Notes under the pieces: generated by a model | Seen by the model: only the letters and a program-made list of their open reading frames with translations | Database searches by the model: none | What the model was told of the DNA's origin: nothing | Translations under genes and position numbers: made by a program | Assembly: GCF_018069865.1 (NCBI RefSeq) | Contig: NZ_JAGQDG010000008.1 | Coordinates: 124,001 to 188,000 of the forward strand | Reading direction: 5' to 3' | Length of the DNA: 64,000 bases | Source: Ideonella paludis | GTDB lineage: Bacteria > Pseudomonadota > Gammaproteobacteria > Burkholderiales > Burkholderiaceae_C | Part shown: positions 56,633 through 64,000 of the stretch, in pieces | Position numbering within the stretch: the first letter of the stretch is position 1 | Layout: each line of letters opens with the position of its first letter

Positions 56633-57800
56633 CATGCCTTACAGCGATATCAGGGTGGTGGAGTTCACCCACATGGTCATGGGCCCGGCTTGCGGCATGG
56701 TGCTGGGCGACTTGGGGGCCGAGGTCATCAAGGTCGAGCCGCTGGAGGGCGACAGCACGCGGGAGCTGCTGGGCTCGGGCGCGGGCTTTTTTGCCATGTT
56801 CAACCGCAACAAAAAGAGCTTGTCGGTCAATGTCAAAGACCCGCGGGGCCTCGAGGTGGTGCGCAAGCTGGCTGCCACGGCGGATGTTTTCAGCGAGAAC
56901 TTTCGCGCTGGCACCATGGACAAGCTGGGGCTGGGCTATGAGGCGCTGAAGGCCTTGAACCCGCGCCTCATTTACGTCACCCACAAGGGTTTTTTGCCGG
57001 GGCCCTATGAGCACCGCACGGCGCTGGACGAGGTGGTGCAGATGATGGGGGGCCTGGCCTACATGACCGGCCCGGTGGGCCAGCCCCTGCGGGCGGGCAG
57101 CAGTGTGAACGACATCATGGGCGGCATTTTTGGCGCCATGGGCGCGATGGCCGCGCTCAAGAGCCGCGAGGCCACGGGCCTTGGCCAGTTGGTGCAAAGC
57201 GCCTTGTTTGAGAACAATGTGCTGCTGGTGGCCCAGCACATGATGCAGTTCGCGGTGACTGGCCAGGCCGCCAACCCCATGCCGGCGCGCATCAGCGCCT
57301 GGGCGGTCTATGACGTGTTCACCGTCAAAGATGGCGAGCAAATTTTTCTGGCCGTGGTCAGTGACAAGCAATGGGCGCTGTTCTGTGACGCCTTCGACTT
57401 GGCGGACTTGAAGGCGGATACGCGCCTCGCCAGCAACAACCTGCGGGTGCAGGCGCGCGACTGGCTGATGCCGCTGCTGCGGGAGCGCTTGCGAGACATT
57501 CCGGCGCAGCACCTGGCTCAAGTCTTCGAGCGCGAGGGCTTGCCCTATGCGCCCATCACCAAACCGCATGAACTGCTGGACGACCCGCACCTGCTGGCCT
57601 CTGGCGGGCTGGCCCCGATCACCTTGCCGGGCGGCCAGGAAACCCGCACGCCCCTCTTGCCCCTGACCCTGGACGGCCAGCGCCCACCGCTGCGGCTGAA
57701 CCCACCAGCGCTGGGCCAGCACACGGCGGAAGTGCTGAACGGCCTGGGTTACAGCGATGGTGAGCTGCAAGACCTGATGCGCGCCGGGGTCGTGGCCTAA
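56625..57800 (+). CDS. CaiB/BaiF family III CoA transferase
   Basis: CoA-transferase of 391 residues. The N-terminal IRVVEFTHMVMGPACGMVLGDLGAEVIKVEP is the family signature, followed by NRNKKSLSVNVKDPRG. The catalytic Asp is likely the one in SSVNDIMGGIFGAMGAMAAL. The start at 56625 is within the lyase gene's last codons. Coupling to an HMG-CoA-lyase-like gene suggests it loads CoA on to a dicarboxylate such as hydroxymethylglutarate for the lyase to cleave, as mammalian SUGCT does; this is inference. Confidence 0.9.
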   Translation: MADMPYSDIRVVEFTHMVMGPACGMVLGDLGAEVIKVEPLEGDSTRELLGSGAGFFAMFNRNKKSLSVNVKDPRGLEVVRKLAATADVFSENFRAGTMDKLGLGYEALKALNPRLIYVTHKGFLPGPYEHRTALDEVVQMMGGLAYMTGPVGQPLRAGSSVNDIMGGIFGAMGAMAALKSREATGLGQLVQSALFENNVLLVAQHMMQFAVTGQAANPMPARISAWAVYDVFTVKDGEQIFLAVVSDKQWALFCDAFDLADLKADTRLASNNLRVQARDWLMPLLRERLRDIPAQHLAQVFEREGLPYAPITKPHELLDDPHLLASGGLAPITLPGGQETRTPLLPLTLDGQRPPLRLNPPALGQHTAEVLNGLGYSDGELQDLMRAGVVA

Positions 57801-57835
57801 GGCTATGCTTGCGGGATCAACAGTCAGGAGATCCC

Positions 57836-58528
57836 ATGGGACAGACCGTTCAATTCAAGCGCCCCGACGGCCAGACCGTGTCAGGGTATTTGGCCGAGCC
57901 GGCGCAAGCCGCTGGTGCGCCCGCCATCGTCGTCATCCAAGAGTGGTGGGGTTTGAATGCACAGATCCGTGGCGTGGCGGATAGGCTGGCGCAGGCGGGC
58001 TTGCGCGCCCTGGTGCCGGACCTGTACCGGGGCCAAGCCACCGTGGAGGCTGAAGAAGCCCACCATCTGATGAACGGCCTGAACTTTGGCGACGCGGCCA
58101 GCCAAGACATCCGCGGTGCGGTGCAGTTCTTGAAGCAAGCCTCAGCCAAGGTCGGCATCACCGGCTTTTGCATGGGCGGTGCGCTCACCGTGCTGGCGCT
58201 GGGCGCCACGCCCGAGGCCGATGCGGGCGTGGTTTGGTATGGCTATCCGCCGCTGGAGTTTGTGAATGCTGGTGCCATCAAAGCGCCGGTGCTGGCGCAC
58301 TGGGCGGAGCAAGACGCCTTCTTTGCACCAGAGGGTGTCAAGGCGCTCGGACAGGCCTTTCAAGAAGCAGGGGTGACGCACCAGTTTCACCACTACCTGG
58401 CGCACCATGCGTTTGCCAACGAAACGGCGCAAGGCGCGTCAAGGTTGCCGCAAACCCAGTACGACGCCGCGTGGGCGCAAGTGGCGTGGGACCGCACGCT
58501 GCGCTTCCTCGGCCAGCATCTGGGCTGA
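57836..58528 (+). CDS. Dienelactone hydrolase family protein
   Basis: Alpha/beta hydrolase, 230 residues. The nucleophile elbow is GFCMGG with Cys, as in dienelactone hydrolases, the oxyanion region AIVVIQEWWGLNAQIRGVADRLA at residues 28-50 and the catalytic His in HHAFANET near the C-terminus. An AGGAG lies six bases before the ATG. It follows the CoA transferase by 35 bases and may belong to the same transcript; its substrate is not evident. Confidence 0.92.
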   Translation: MGQTVQFKRPDGQTVSGYLAEPAQAAGAPAIVVIQEWWGLNAQIRGVADRLAQAGLRALVPDLYRGQATVEAEEAHHLMNGLNFGDAASQDIRGAVQFLKQASAKVGITGFCMGGALTVLALGATPEADAGVVWYGYPPLEFVNAGAIKAPVLAHWAEQDAFFAPEGVKALGQAFQEAGVTHQFHHYLAHHAFANETAQGASRLPQTQYDAAWAQVAWDRTLRFLGQHLG

Positions 58529-58537
58529 CCGGATCGC

Positions 58538-59896
58538 TTACTTGGCCGTTAAGTCCATGCGCAGCCCGCCGGGCTGCATCAAGGGCGCATCGGGCTCCAG
58601 GGTCTCCGCCGGCGCAGCCGCCAAGGCGTCGGCGGCATTGCGCACAATGCGCGGGCTGATGATGACCACGGTCTCGGTCACGCTGGCCACGTCCTCGCTG
58701 GACGAGAAGAACTTGCCCACGCCCGGCACCTCACGCAGCAGCGGCACACCGCTGTTGCGGCGGGTCACATTGCGCTTGATCAGCCCGCCAATGAAGATGC
58801 TCTGGCCGTCTTCACACAGCAGTTGGGTGGTCACCTCGGTGCTCTTCTTTGACGGAATGCCCAGCGTGATGGTCGCCGAGCTGACCTCTGGGTGAATTTG
58901 CATCAACACCCGGCCTTGTTGGTCGACGGAGGGCGTGACCTTGAGGATCACCCCGGTGTCCAGGAACTGAATGCTTTCGCTGGTGACCTGGTTGGTGGTG
59001 GTGGTCACCTTGTAGCCGATGCGATCGCCAATGACGGCCGAGGCTTGCTGGTTCTCCAGCGCCAAGAGCCTGGGCGTGGACAAGGTTTGCACGCGGCCGT
59101 TGGCCGACAAGGCCGACAAATAGACGTTCAGGTTGTCATTGACCAGGTTGAAGAACAAGCCGGCGGAGGCCTTGTTGGCCAAGCCCTGCGTGCCCAGCTT
59201 CGATGTGCCGCCGCTGCCAAAGACACGCGACCAGTCGACGCCGAAAGTCTCGTTCTTGTCCAGCGTGATCTCCAAGATCCGCGCTTCAATCAGGATTTGC
59301 TTGGGCTCTGCGTCCAACTCTTTGAGCAGGGCCTCGACCCGGCCCATGAACTCGGGCTGGTCTTCCACCAGCAACAGGTTGCGCTCGATCAGCGGGGTGA
59401 TCTTGCCGTTGCGCGAGAGGTGCTTGGCCAGCAGCTCGGCCACCTGCTTGGGGTTGGAGTACTGCACCTTGAAGGAGCGCACCACCGTGCCGCCGGCCAC
59501 CGAGTTGGCGCCCAGGTCTTTGCGGTCAACGATGAAATAGGTGCCGTTGCGGTACTCGGCCGCATAGCCGGCGGCCTCGGCCACCGACTGAATGGCCTGG
59601 GGTATGGCCATGTCATAGAGGTTGATAGAGACTTGGCCTTCGACGCCTTTGCTCAACACGATGTTGAGCCGCTCTTGGCGGGACAGCATGTCGAAGACTT
59701 CGCGCAGCGCCATGTCTTGCAGCTTGAGCGTGACCTTGCCGGTCTGGGGCGTGGTGGGGCTCTCGGCCGCCGCTTTGCCGCGCGCCTTGCTGCGGGCCTG
59801 TGCATGGGGCCAAGCCAGGGCCAATAACAGCACGGCGGCCATCGCCCATCGCCAGGCGAGGTGCAGTCGGGGCTCGGAAGTGCGCGTGAAGATCAT
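58538..59896 (-). CDS. mshL: MSH-like type IV pilus secretin (MshL/PilQ-like)
   Basis: Outer-membrane secretin of a second type IV pilus system, 452 residues, shorter than PilQ and without AMIN domains. Signal peptide ends near residue 35 (PHAQA). The STN domain (KVTLKLQDMALREVFDMLSRQERLNIVLSKGVEG), an N1 domain (VRSFKVQYSNPKQVAELLAKHLS) and the secretin core (PKQILIEARILEITLDKNETFGVDW, SVTPMQ-like region replaced by VILKVTPSVD) follow, ending VPLLREVPGVGKFFSS. It is last in the cluster visible here and overlaps the MshJK gene by four bases. MshL proteins are often lipoproteins, but no lipobox is seen. Confidence 0.85.
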   Translation of the reverse strand: MIFTRTSEPRLHLAWRWAMAAVLLLALAWPHAQARSKARGKAAAESPTTPQTGKVTLKLQDMALREVFDMLSRQERLNIVLSKGVEGQVSINLYDMAIPQAIQSVAEAAGYAAEYRNGTYFIVDRKDLGANSVAGGTVVRSFKVQYSNPKQVAELLAKHLSRNGKITPLIERNLLLVEDQPEFMGRVEALLKELDAEPKQILIEARILEITLDKNETFGVDWSRVFGSGGTSKLGTQGLANKASAGLFFNLVNDNLNVYLSALSANGRVQTLSTPRLLALENQQASAVIGDRIGYKVTTTTNQVTSESIQFLDTGVILKVTPSVDQQGRVLMQIHPEVSSATITLGIPSKKSTEVTTQLLCEDGQSIFIGGLIKRNVTRRNSGVPLLREVPGVGKFFSSSEDVASVTETVVIISPRIVRNAADALAAAPAETLEPDAPLMQPGGLRMDLTAK

Positions 59897-60702
59897 GGTG
59901 AGGCGGGCGTGTCCAACACGGCCGTGACATGACGGCCTTGCTTGACGAAGAGTGCCCGGTCTTCACGCACCGCTATCAGTCGATATCCCTGGATCAGACC
60001 GCCTATTTCGACCACTTGGTCGCCGACCACCACCATGGAGCGCGGACCAGCGGCCACCAAGGCGCGCAGCTTGGGTGGCGTGTCCACCACCGCGTCGCTG
60101 AGGGGCCCTGAGGTGCGGCTGCTGCCGAAGGGGTCATGGCGGGGTGGGGCAGGCAGCGGCGCGCTGGCTGGAGCGTTAGGGCTGGGCACGGCGTCCAGGC
60201 GCACGCTCAAGCCTCCGTCAGGCTGCACCTGGGCCGCCCAGCGTATCGGCCGCAAGGGCATGTCCAAGCTGGCCAGGCTGTGCTGGACCGCCAGCACATC
60301 GGCATAGCGGCCCTTCAGCGCCAGGCTGATGCGAGGCAGGCCGCCACTGACCTCGGTGGCGGTCAAGGCCTCCACGCTGACATGGTGTTGCTGGGCCGTG
60401 CGCTGCAAGGCGCTGCGCCAGGCGCCCAGGCGTTCGGGCTGGTGCGCAGTCTTCATGGCGTCAGCCTGGGCCTTCAGCTCGGCCAAGCTGCGACGGGCGT
60501 CGGCAAGGTCCGCACTCAGGTCGGGTGCCACCATCTGGGCTTGGCTTTGGCGTTCGGCTTGGGCTTTGCGCCATTGTTGCCACGGGCCGCGCAGGCCCAG
60601 CAGCCAGATCTCCAGCAGCACAAACAGCAGCAGGGCACTCAGCAAGGCCCAGCGTGCTTTGCTGTCCAGGCTGGCCCAGCGCTGGCTGAACTGCTGCATC
60701 AT
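59893..60702 (-). CDS. Fused PilO-like / PilP-like (MshJ-MshK) pilus protein
   Basis: 269 residues combining two alignment-complex parts. Residues 1-170: a membrane helix (about 18-38, LLSALLLFVLLEIWLLGL), a coiled coil rich in Ala/Gln (AQAERQSQAQ, LADARRSLAELKAQAD) and a PilO-like ferredoxin fold (VSGGLPRISLALKGRYADVLAVQHSLASLDMPLRPIRW). A Pro-rich linker (SPNAPASAPLPAPPRHDPF) leads to a PilP/MshK-like beta domain (LRALVAAGPRSMVVVGDQVVEIGGLIQGYRLIAV). In other systems these are separate proteins. Overlaps its neighbours by four bases on each side. Confidence 0.7.
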   Translation of the reverse strand: MMQQFSQRWASLDSKARWALLSALLLFVLLEIWLLGLRGPWQQWRKAQAERQSQAQMVAPDLSADLADARRSLAELKAQADAMKTAHQPERLGAWRSALQRTAQQHHVSVEALTATEVSGGLPRISLALKGRYADVLAVQHSLASLDMPLRPIRWAAQVQPDGGLSVRLDAVPSPNAPASAPLPAPPRHDPFGSSRTSGPLSDAVVDTPPKLRALVAAGPRSMVVVGDQVVEIGGLIQGYRLIAVREDRALFVKQGRHVTAVLDTPASP

Positions 60703-61301
60703 GGCCGCTCTCCTGGCAATGCGGCCGAGGCTGCGGACGCTGCTGATGCCGCCGAAGCGGGGGAGGCGCTGACGCGCAGCAGCAGCTCGAAGCGTTGCTC
60801 GCCATGGACTTCGGGCTTGACGCTCAAGAGTTGCACCTGGCTGACTGGCGCGTGGCCTTGCAAGAGGGTGACGGTGCGCCCCAGCGTGGCCTCGTCGGCC
60901 GCCTGGCCCTGCAGCGTCAAGCGTGCGGTGGTGTCGGCGGTGGGCTCCAAGCTGGCGCTGGAGAGGCGCAAGCCGGCCTCGGGCAGCGCGGCCAACACGC
61001 CGGGCAGCAGTGCCAGCGGCGCGGAGTTGTGGGCGTCAGCAGCAGGGCCTTCGAGGGCGCGCGCTTGCGCGATCAAGGTCTGTAGCTGTGTCAGCTCATT
61101 GCGCTGAGCGCGGGCTTTGTCTTGCTGGGGCTGCCATTGCGCCTTCCAGGCGCGCTCCTGGGCCAAGCCGCGCTCTATCCAGAGCCGGGCGCCCACGGTC
61201 GCAAAGACGAGCAGGCCGATACCCAGCCACCACAGGCGGCGGCGCTGTTGCTGAACGCGCCGCTGCCGATAGGCCGCAGGGATCAGATCCATCTCATGCA
61301 T
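60699..61301 (-). CDS. PilN-like protein of the second pilus system
   Basis: 200 residues. The N-terminal DLIPAAYRQRR stands for the INLLP-type PilM-binding motif. A membrane helix (LWWLGIGLLVFATVGARL) and a coiled coil with AQRNELTQLQTLIAQARAL follow, then a small domain with LRLSSASLEPTADTTARLTLQGQA. The C-terminal 20 residues are Ala/Ser-rich. Starts at ATG 61301 within the PilM-like gene's end; a second ATG is at 61292. Confidence 0.72.
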   Translation of the reverse strand: MHEMDLIPAAYRQRRVQQQRRRLWWLGIGLLVFATVGARLWIERGLAQERAWKAQWQPQQDKARAQRNELTQLQTLIAQARALEGPAADAHNSAPLALLPGVLAALPEAGLRLSSASLEPTADTTARLTLQGQAADEATLGRTVTLLQGHAPVSQVQLLSVKPEVHGEQRFELLLRVSASPASAASAASAASAALPGERP

Positions 61302-62403
61302 GGCTGCTCCACCCGCGCAAGGCCAAGCCCGTGGCCACGGCCACGCTGGCAATCGGTTCTAAAGCCTCCCGCTCCAACGGGCTCAGCGCCGACTCAAATG
61401 TGGTGAAGGGGTCCATCACCTTGACCGGCAAGGACAGGCGCTTTTGCAGCAATTGGTCTACGCCGGGATAGCGGCTGACGCTGCCGCACAAGTACACCTG
61501 GTCGATCCCCTGCCCGCGGCTGCGCGAGGCGGTGTAGACCAAGGTCCGGTTGATCTCACTGACCAACAAGCCCAGCTCGGGCTGCAGCACTTCGATCAGG
61601 GCTTGCGTGAATTCGTCGTCATTGGCTTGGTCCTCGAGCAAGCCCATCTTCAGCAGCAGGCGCTGGGCGGTGTCGGGGTCCAGTTCCAGCGCACGGGTCA
61701 GGCGGGCCAGCAGCACGGACTCTGCAAAGGCGATCTCGCGGTCCAGGACCAGGCGCCGGCCCCAGATCACACTGACGTGGCTGCGCAGGCGCCCAAAGTT
61801 GATCAGCAGGGCATGGGGGTAATGGTCAGGGCTGCTCCCTTGGTTGGAATAGCCTGTCAAGCGGGCCAGGGCGACCGGGCCGACCTCCAGGGCCACGGGC
61901 TCCAGATCGGCCGCTTCCAGGTGGGCCAGGTGGGCATCCACGGACTCCGGCTTGGCCACTGCGACCAGAGCTTCCCGCTGGCTGTCAGCCGCATGGCTGC
62001 GGATGGGCACGTAGTCCATCACCATCTGTGCGGCCTCACCTTGCAGCCGTGACAGCACCGCTTGAGCGACGGCGGCATCCATGTCTTCAGGGGTGGGCCC
62101 GACGCTCACCGGAAAGATGCGCACCTCGTCAGCAGGCAGGCAACTCACCACCTGCCGGCCGCTGAAACCATGCTGGTTCAGGCCCGCCTGCAGCCACTCA
62201 CGCCAGGCCTCCTTGCGGCTCAGCAGCTCGTCTCGGCTGCAGGGGTAGGGCAGGTGGGCCGCGGCCACCAAGCGGGGGCCTTGCTGTCCTTGCTCGAACT
62301 GCACCAGCCGCAGGCCTTCTTGGCCCAGCTCCAGGCCGATGGGCGCGGCTTGCCAACGCTTGGCCTGCGCCCAGGACGGAAGGGTGAAGGAGGGAAGTTT
62401 CAT
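61294..62403 (-). CDS. PilM-like protein of the second pilus system (MshI-like)
   Basis: 369 residues with the actin-like fold of PilM and MshI. IGLELGQEGLRLVQFEQG is the first phosphate-binding strand. PLPAD-like ADEVRIFPVSV, VVSCLPADEV and the C-terminal VYLCGSVSRYPGVDQLLQKRL match the family pattern around the nucleotide pocket, and LLINFGRLRSHVSVIWG is the second strand pair. Starts at ATG 62403. Gene order (PilM-, PilN-, PilO/P-like, secretin) supports the call. Confidence 0.78.
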   Translation of the reverse strand: MKLPSFTLPSWAQAKRWQAAPIGLELGQEGLRLVQFEQGQQGPRLVAAAHLPYPCSRDELLSRKEAWREWLQAGLNQHGFSGRQVVSCLPADEVRIFPVSVGPTPEDMDAAVAQAVLSRLQGEAAQMVMDYVPIRSHAADSQREALVAVAKPESVDAHLAHLEAADLEPVALEVGPVALARLTGYSNQGSSPDHYPHALLINFGRLRSHVSVIWGRRLVLDREIAFAESVLLARLTRALELDPDTAQRLLLKMGLLEDQANDDEFTQALIEVLQPELGLLVSEINRTLVYTASRSRGQGIDQVYLCGSVSRYPGVDQLLQKRLSLPVKVMDPFTTFESALSPLEREALEPIASVAVATGLALRGWSSHA

Positions 62404-62501
62404 GCGAGCGTGTGGCGGGTGAGCACAGCGGCGGGGCAAGGCCAAACCTCGCCTGCAGGGCCGCTCTCCGTCATTTCGGCCGCTCAGCGGCAGACTTGAC
62501 G

Positions 62502-63974
62502 CTACTCATACTCAATGGTCAGCGCTGGCGGTGCCGTCAGGGATTCACGGCTGCCGAAAACCAGCGTGTTGGCCTCGGTGTTGGGCACGCGAATCAGCAC
62601 GCCATAGTTGATGTTCGGGTTTGCCACCCAGTCGTTGACCCAATCCTTGGCGTCGAACTCCACCACCGTTCCTGCCTTGGAGTCCTTGGGCAGCGTCTTT
62701 GTGCTTGGCTGAAGCGGCGTGAAAACGCCGGCCCCCGCGAAAAACCAGTTGTCCGATGCAGTTCGCTTCGTCCAGGTGACGACGCTTTCTTCCCAGGCGC
62801 TTTCATTGCGGCGCGCATAGAGATCCACGGCACGCGGTGTCGGGGTGTCGCCCGCCAGCCCCTCAAAGGTCAGCCGCAAAGTGGCGGACTTGATGGTCTT
62901 GTTGGCGGCAATGCTGCTGGTGTCGAACAACATCACCAGGCGCAGCTCCTTGGCGCTGTTGAGCGCCCTGAGCGTATTGGAGGCGCCATCATTCAAGGTG
63001 GGTGAGGCCTCCGACAAGGTCGCGTCGGCCGCGGGCACCAGGGTTAGCTGCTGCTGCGGCAAGGTCCAGCCGCAGGGCGGGTGAAAGCTCACCGTCAAGC
63101 GGGGGCGCAGGGCTGGGGTCGGGTAGTCGCGGCTGGCCAGGCTCAGTGACTGCATTTTGGTGCCGCGCAACAGCACGCCTTGATTGGGCCAGCGCCCCTT
63201 GACCCAGCCGTCGACCAGCTCCGTCAGGGGCCAGTTCATCCAACCCAAGCCAAGGGTTTGCGCCGAGACAATGATGCCAGGGTGGGCATCTCCTGCGCTT
63301 TGCACCCAGGCGTTGGTGCCGTCCCGGCTTCGGGCGGTGGCTTGCTCGGTCCAGTCACTTTGAATCCGATGCGCATTGACCGAGCCGCTGCCTTGCAGCT
63401 CAGTGATGCGCGCGCTCAGCAGTGCGGTGCTGATGTGGCTGCCTGCGGGGATGCTTTGGAGGCCGAAGGCCAGCAGAGCCTCATGCGCGCCGGGCTGCAC
63501 GCTCAAGGTGGGGGCGGTCGGCTCGGGGCTGTTGACGCCAAGCTTCAGGCTGGTATCCAGCCCCTCAGGCTCTGCCTGCAGCACCAGGGTTTGGGGCGTG
63601 GCGCGATGCATGACCACCTTTTTGCGTTTCAGCACCACACGGGCAGTCCCAAAGCGGCCCTCTGAGGTGATGTCCAAGGGGCTGCCGTCTTTTTCGGAGG
63701 CAAAGGCGCTGTAGCTGGCGCCGTCGAAATTCGTATCCGTGATCGGCTTGTCTGCCACCGGATAGTTGCCATTGCAAGCTGCGACATGGGCTTCATGCAC
63801 CACGCGGTGCAGGCCGGCCTCCGCCGCCGCGCGGGCCTTGTGCCAGTCTGCGTGCCGCGCCTCGCCTGCCAGGCTGAGGTGGCTTTCGCGCAGCGTCAGG
63901 TACGCAGCGCCCGCCACCATCGACAGCAAGAGCAGCACCGGCAGCAACAAGAAGCCATGGGCGCGCCGCTTCAT
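62502..63974 (-). CDS. Pilin-like (PilX/MshP-type) protein with two DNRLRE domains
   Basis: 490 residues. The N-terminus MKRRAHGFLLLPVLLLLSMV resembles PilX-type class III signals, with Gly7-Phe8 before a hydrophobic stretch, but lacks the Glu at +5. A helix (SHLSLAGEARHADWHKARAAAEAGLHRV) follows, as in PilX. The rest holds two DNRLRE-type beta domains: about residues 120-300 (ALLSARITEL, HRIQSDWTEQ, PRLTVSF) and 310-490 (KSATLRLTFEGL, ESAWEESVVTWTKR, PPALTIEYE). These domains occur in cell-surface and adhesin-like proteins. The 97-base gap to the MshI-like gene breaks the otherwise overlapping order. Confidence 0.7.
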   Translation of the reverse strand: MKRRAHGFLLLPVLLLLSMVAGAAYLTLRESHLSLAGEARHADWHKARAAAEAGLHRVVHEAHVAACNGNYPVADKPITDTNFDGASYSAFASEKDGSPLDITSEGRFGTARVVLKRKKVVMHRATPQTLVLQAEPEGLDTSLKLGVNSPEPTAPTLSVQPGAHEALLAFGLQSIPAGSHISTALLSARITELQGSGSVNAHRIQSDWTEQATARSRDGTNAWVQSAGDAHPGIIVSAQTLGLGWMNWPLTELVDGWVKGRWPNQGVLLRGTKMQSLSLASRDYPTPALRPRLTVSFHPPCGWTLPQQQLTLVPAADATLSEASPTLNDGASNTLRALNSAKELRLVMLFDTSSIAANKTIKSATLRLTFEGLAGDTPTPRAVDLYARRNESAWEESVVTWTKRTASDNWFFAGAGVFTPLQPSTKTLPKDSKAGTVVEFDAKDWVNDWVANPNINYGVLIRVPNTEANTLVFGSRESLTAPPALTIEYE

Positions 63975-64000
63975 TCCAGCAGGCCTTTCATGCGAATGGC
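63971..64000 (-). CDS. C-terminal end of an upstream gene in the second pilus cluster (partial)
   Basis: The minus strand is open from the right edge and reads AIRMKGLLE then TGA, the stop overlapping the ATG of the DNRLRE gene (ATGA). The overlap is the same style of coupling seen through this cluster. Only nine residues are visible, so the product cannot be identified; a prepilin-like protein is likely by position. Confidence 0.5.
   Translation of the reverse strand, partial: AIRMKGLLE

Overview
The window looks like chromosome of a high-GC betaproteobacterium of the order Burkholderiales (Comamonadaceae / Rubrivivax-Leptothrix type). The evidence is gene order: cyaY converging on mrcA, mrcA divergent from pilMNOPQ, then aroK-aroB-dgt-gltBD and a mlaFEDACB operon, plus a hexR-zwf / tal-pgi block. 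Products are inferred from reading translated frames and recalled family motifs; no database search was run. I saw no rRNA, tRNA, CRISPR array or intact insertion sequence.

Layout. 1-3905: four genes of a peptide-type ABC importer (dppB cut by the left edge, dppC, dppD, dppF). 3993-7046: LptM-like lipoprotein, frataxin, and the bifunctional peptidoglycan synthase PBP1A. 7319-12411: pilMNOPQ, the alignment complex and secretin of the main type IV pilus. 12437-15448: a 1003-residue lipoprotein with tandem Ig-like repeats, inserted between pilQ and aroK. 15436-19031: shikimate kinase, dehydroquinate synthase, a dGTPase-like HD hydrolase and a transposase-derived protein without its HUH motif. 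19204-25439: glutamate synthase. 25600-29488: Mla phospholipid transport. 29482-35277: HexR, glucose-6-phosphate dehydrogenase, transaldolase, glucose-6-phosphate isomerase and a YihX-like phosphatase, with a near-perfect HexR operator between the divergent halves.

35417-47726 is mixed: small heat-shock protein, flavodoxin, a 750-base patch with a decayed gene and a long inverted repeat, an M20 amidohydrolase, an orphan amino-acid binding protein, a molybdopterin oxidoreductase, a lipoprotein aminopeptidase, a storage-lipid group (PHA-granule protein, acyl-CoA-binding protein, wax ester synthase), a cytochrome b561 / cytochrome c' pair and an AP2-like protein. 47817-53673 is a tight five-gene operon (LysE exporter, EamA exporter, Asp/Glu racemase, aminotransferase, PhzF isomerase) facing a MocR-type regulator across a perfect inverted repeat. 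I consider it the best candidate for an undescribed metabolic system here. 53689-58528: cation/Ca2+ exchanger, IclR regulator, HMG-CoA-lyase-like enzyme, CoA transferase and dienelactone hydrolase.

58538-64000 is the downstream part of a second, MSH-like type IV pilus cluster, running leftward from beyond the right edge. It holds a pilin-like protein carrying two DNRLRE domains, PilM-like and PilN-like proteins, a fused PilO/PilP-like (MshJ-MshK) protein and a short secretin. The window therefore encodes two separate pilus alignment complexes and two secretins.
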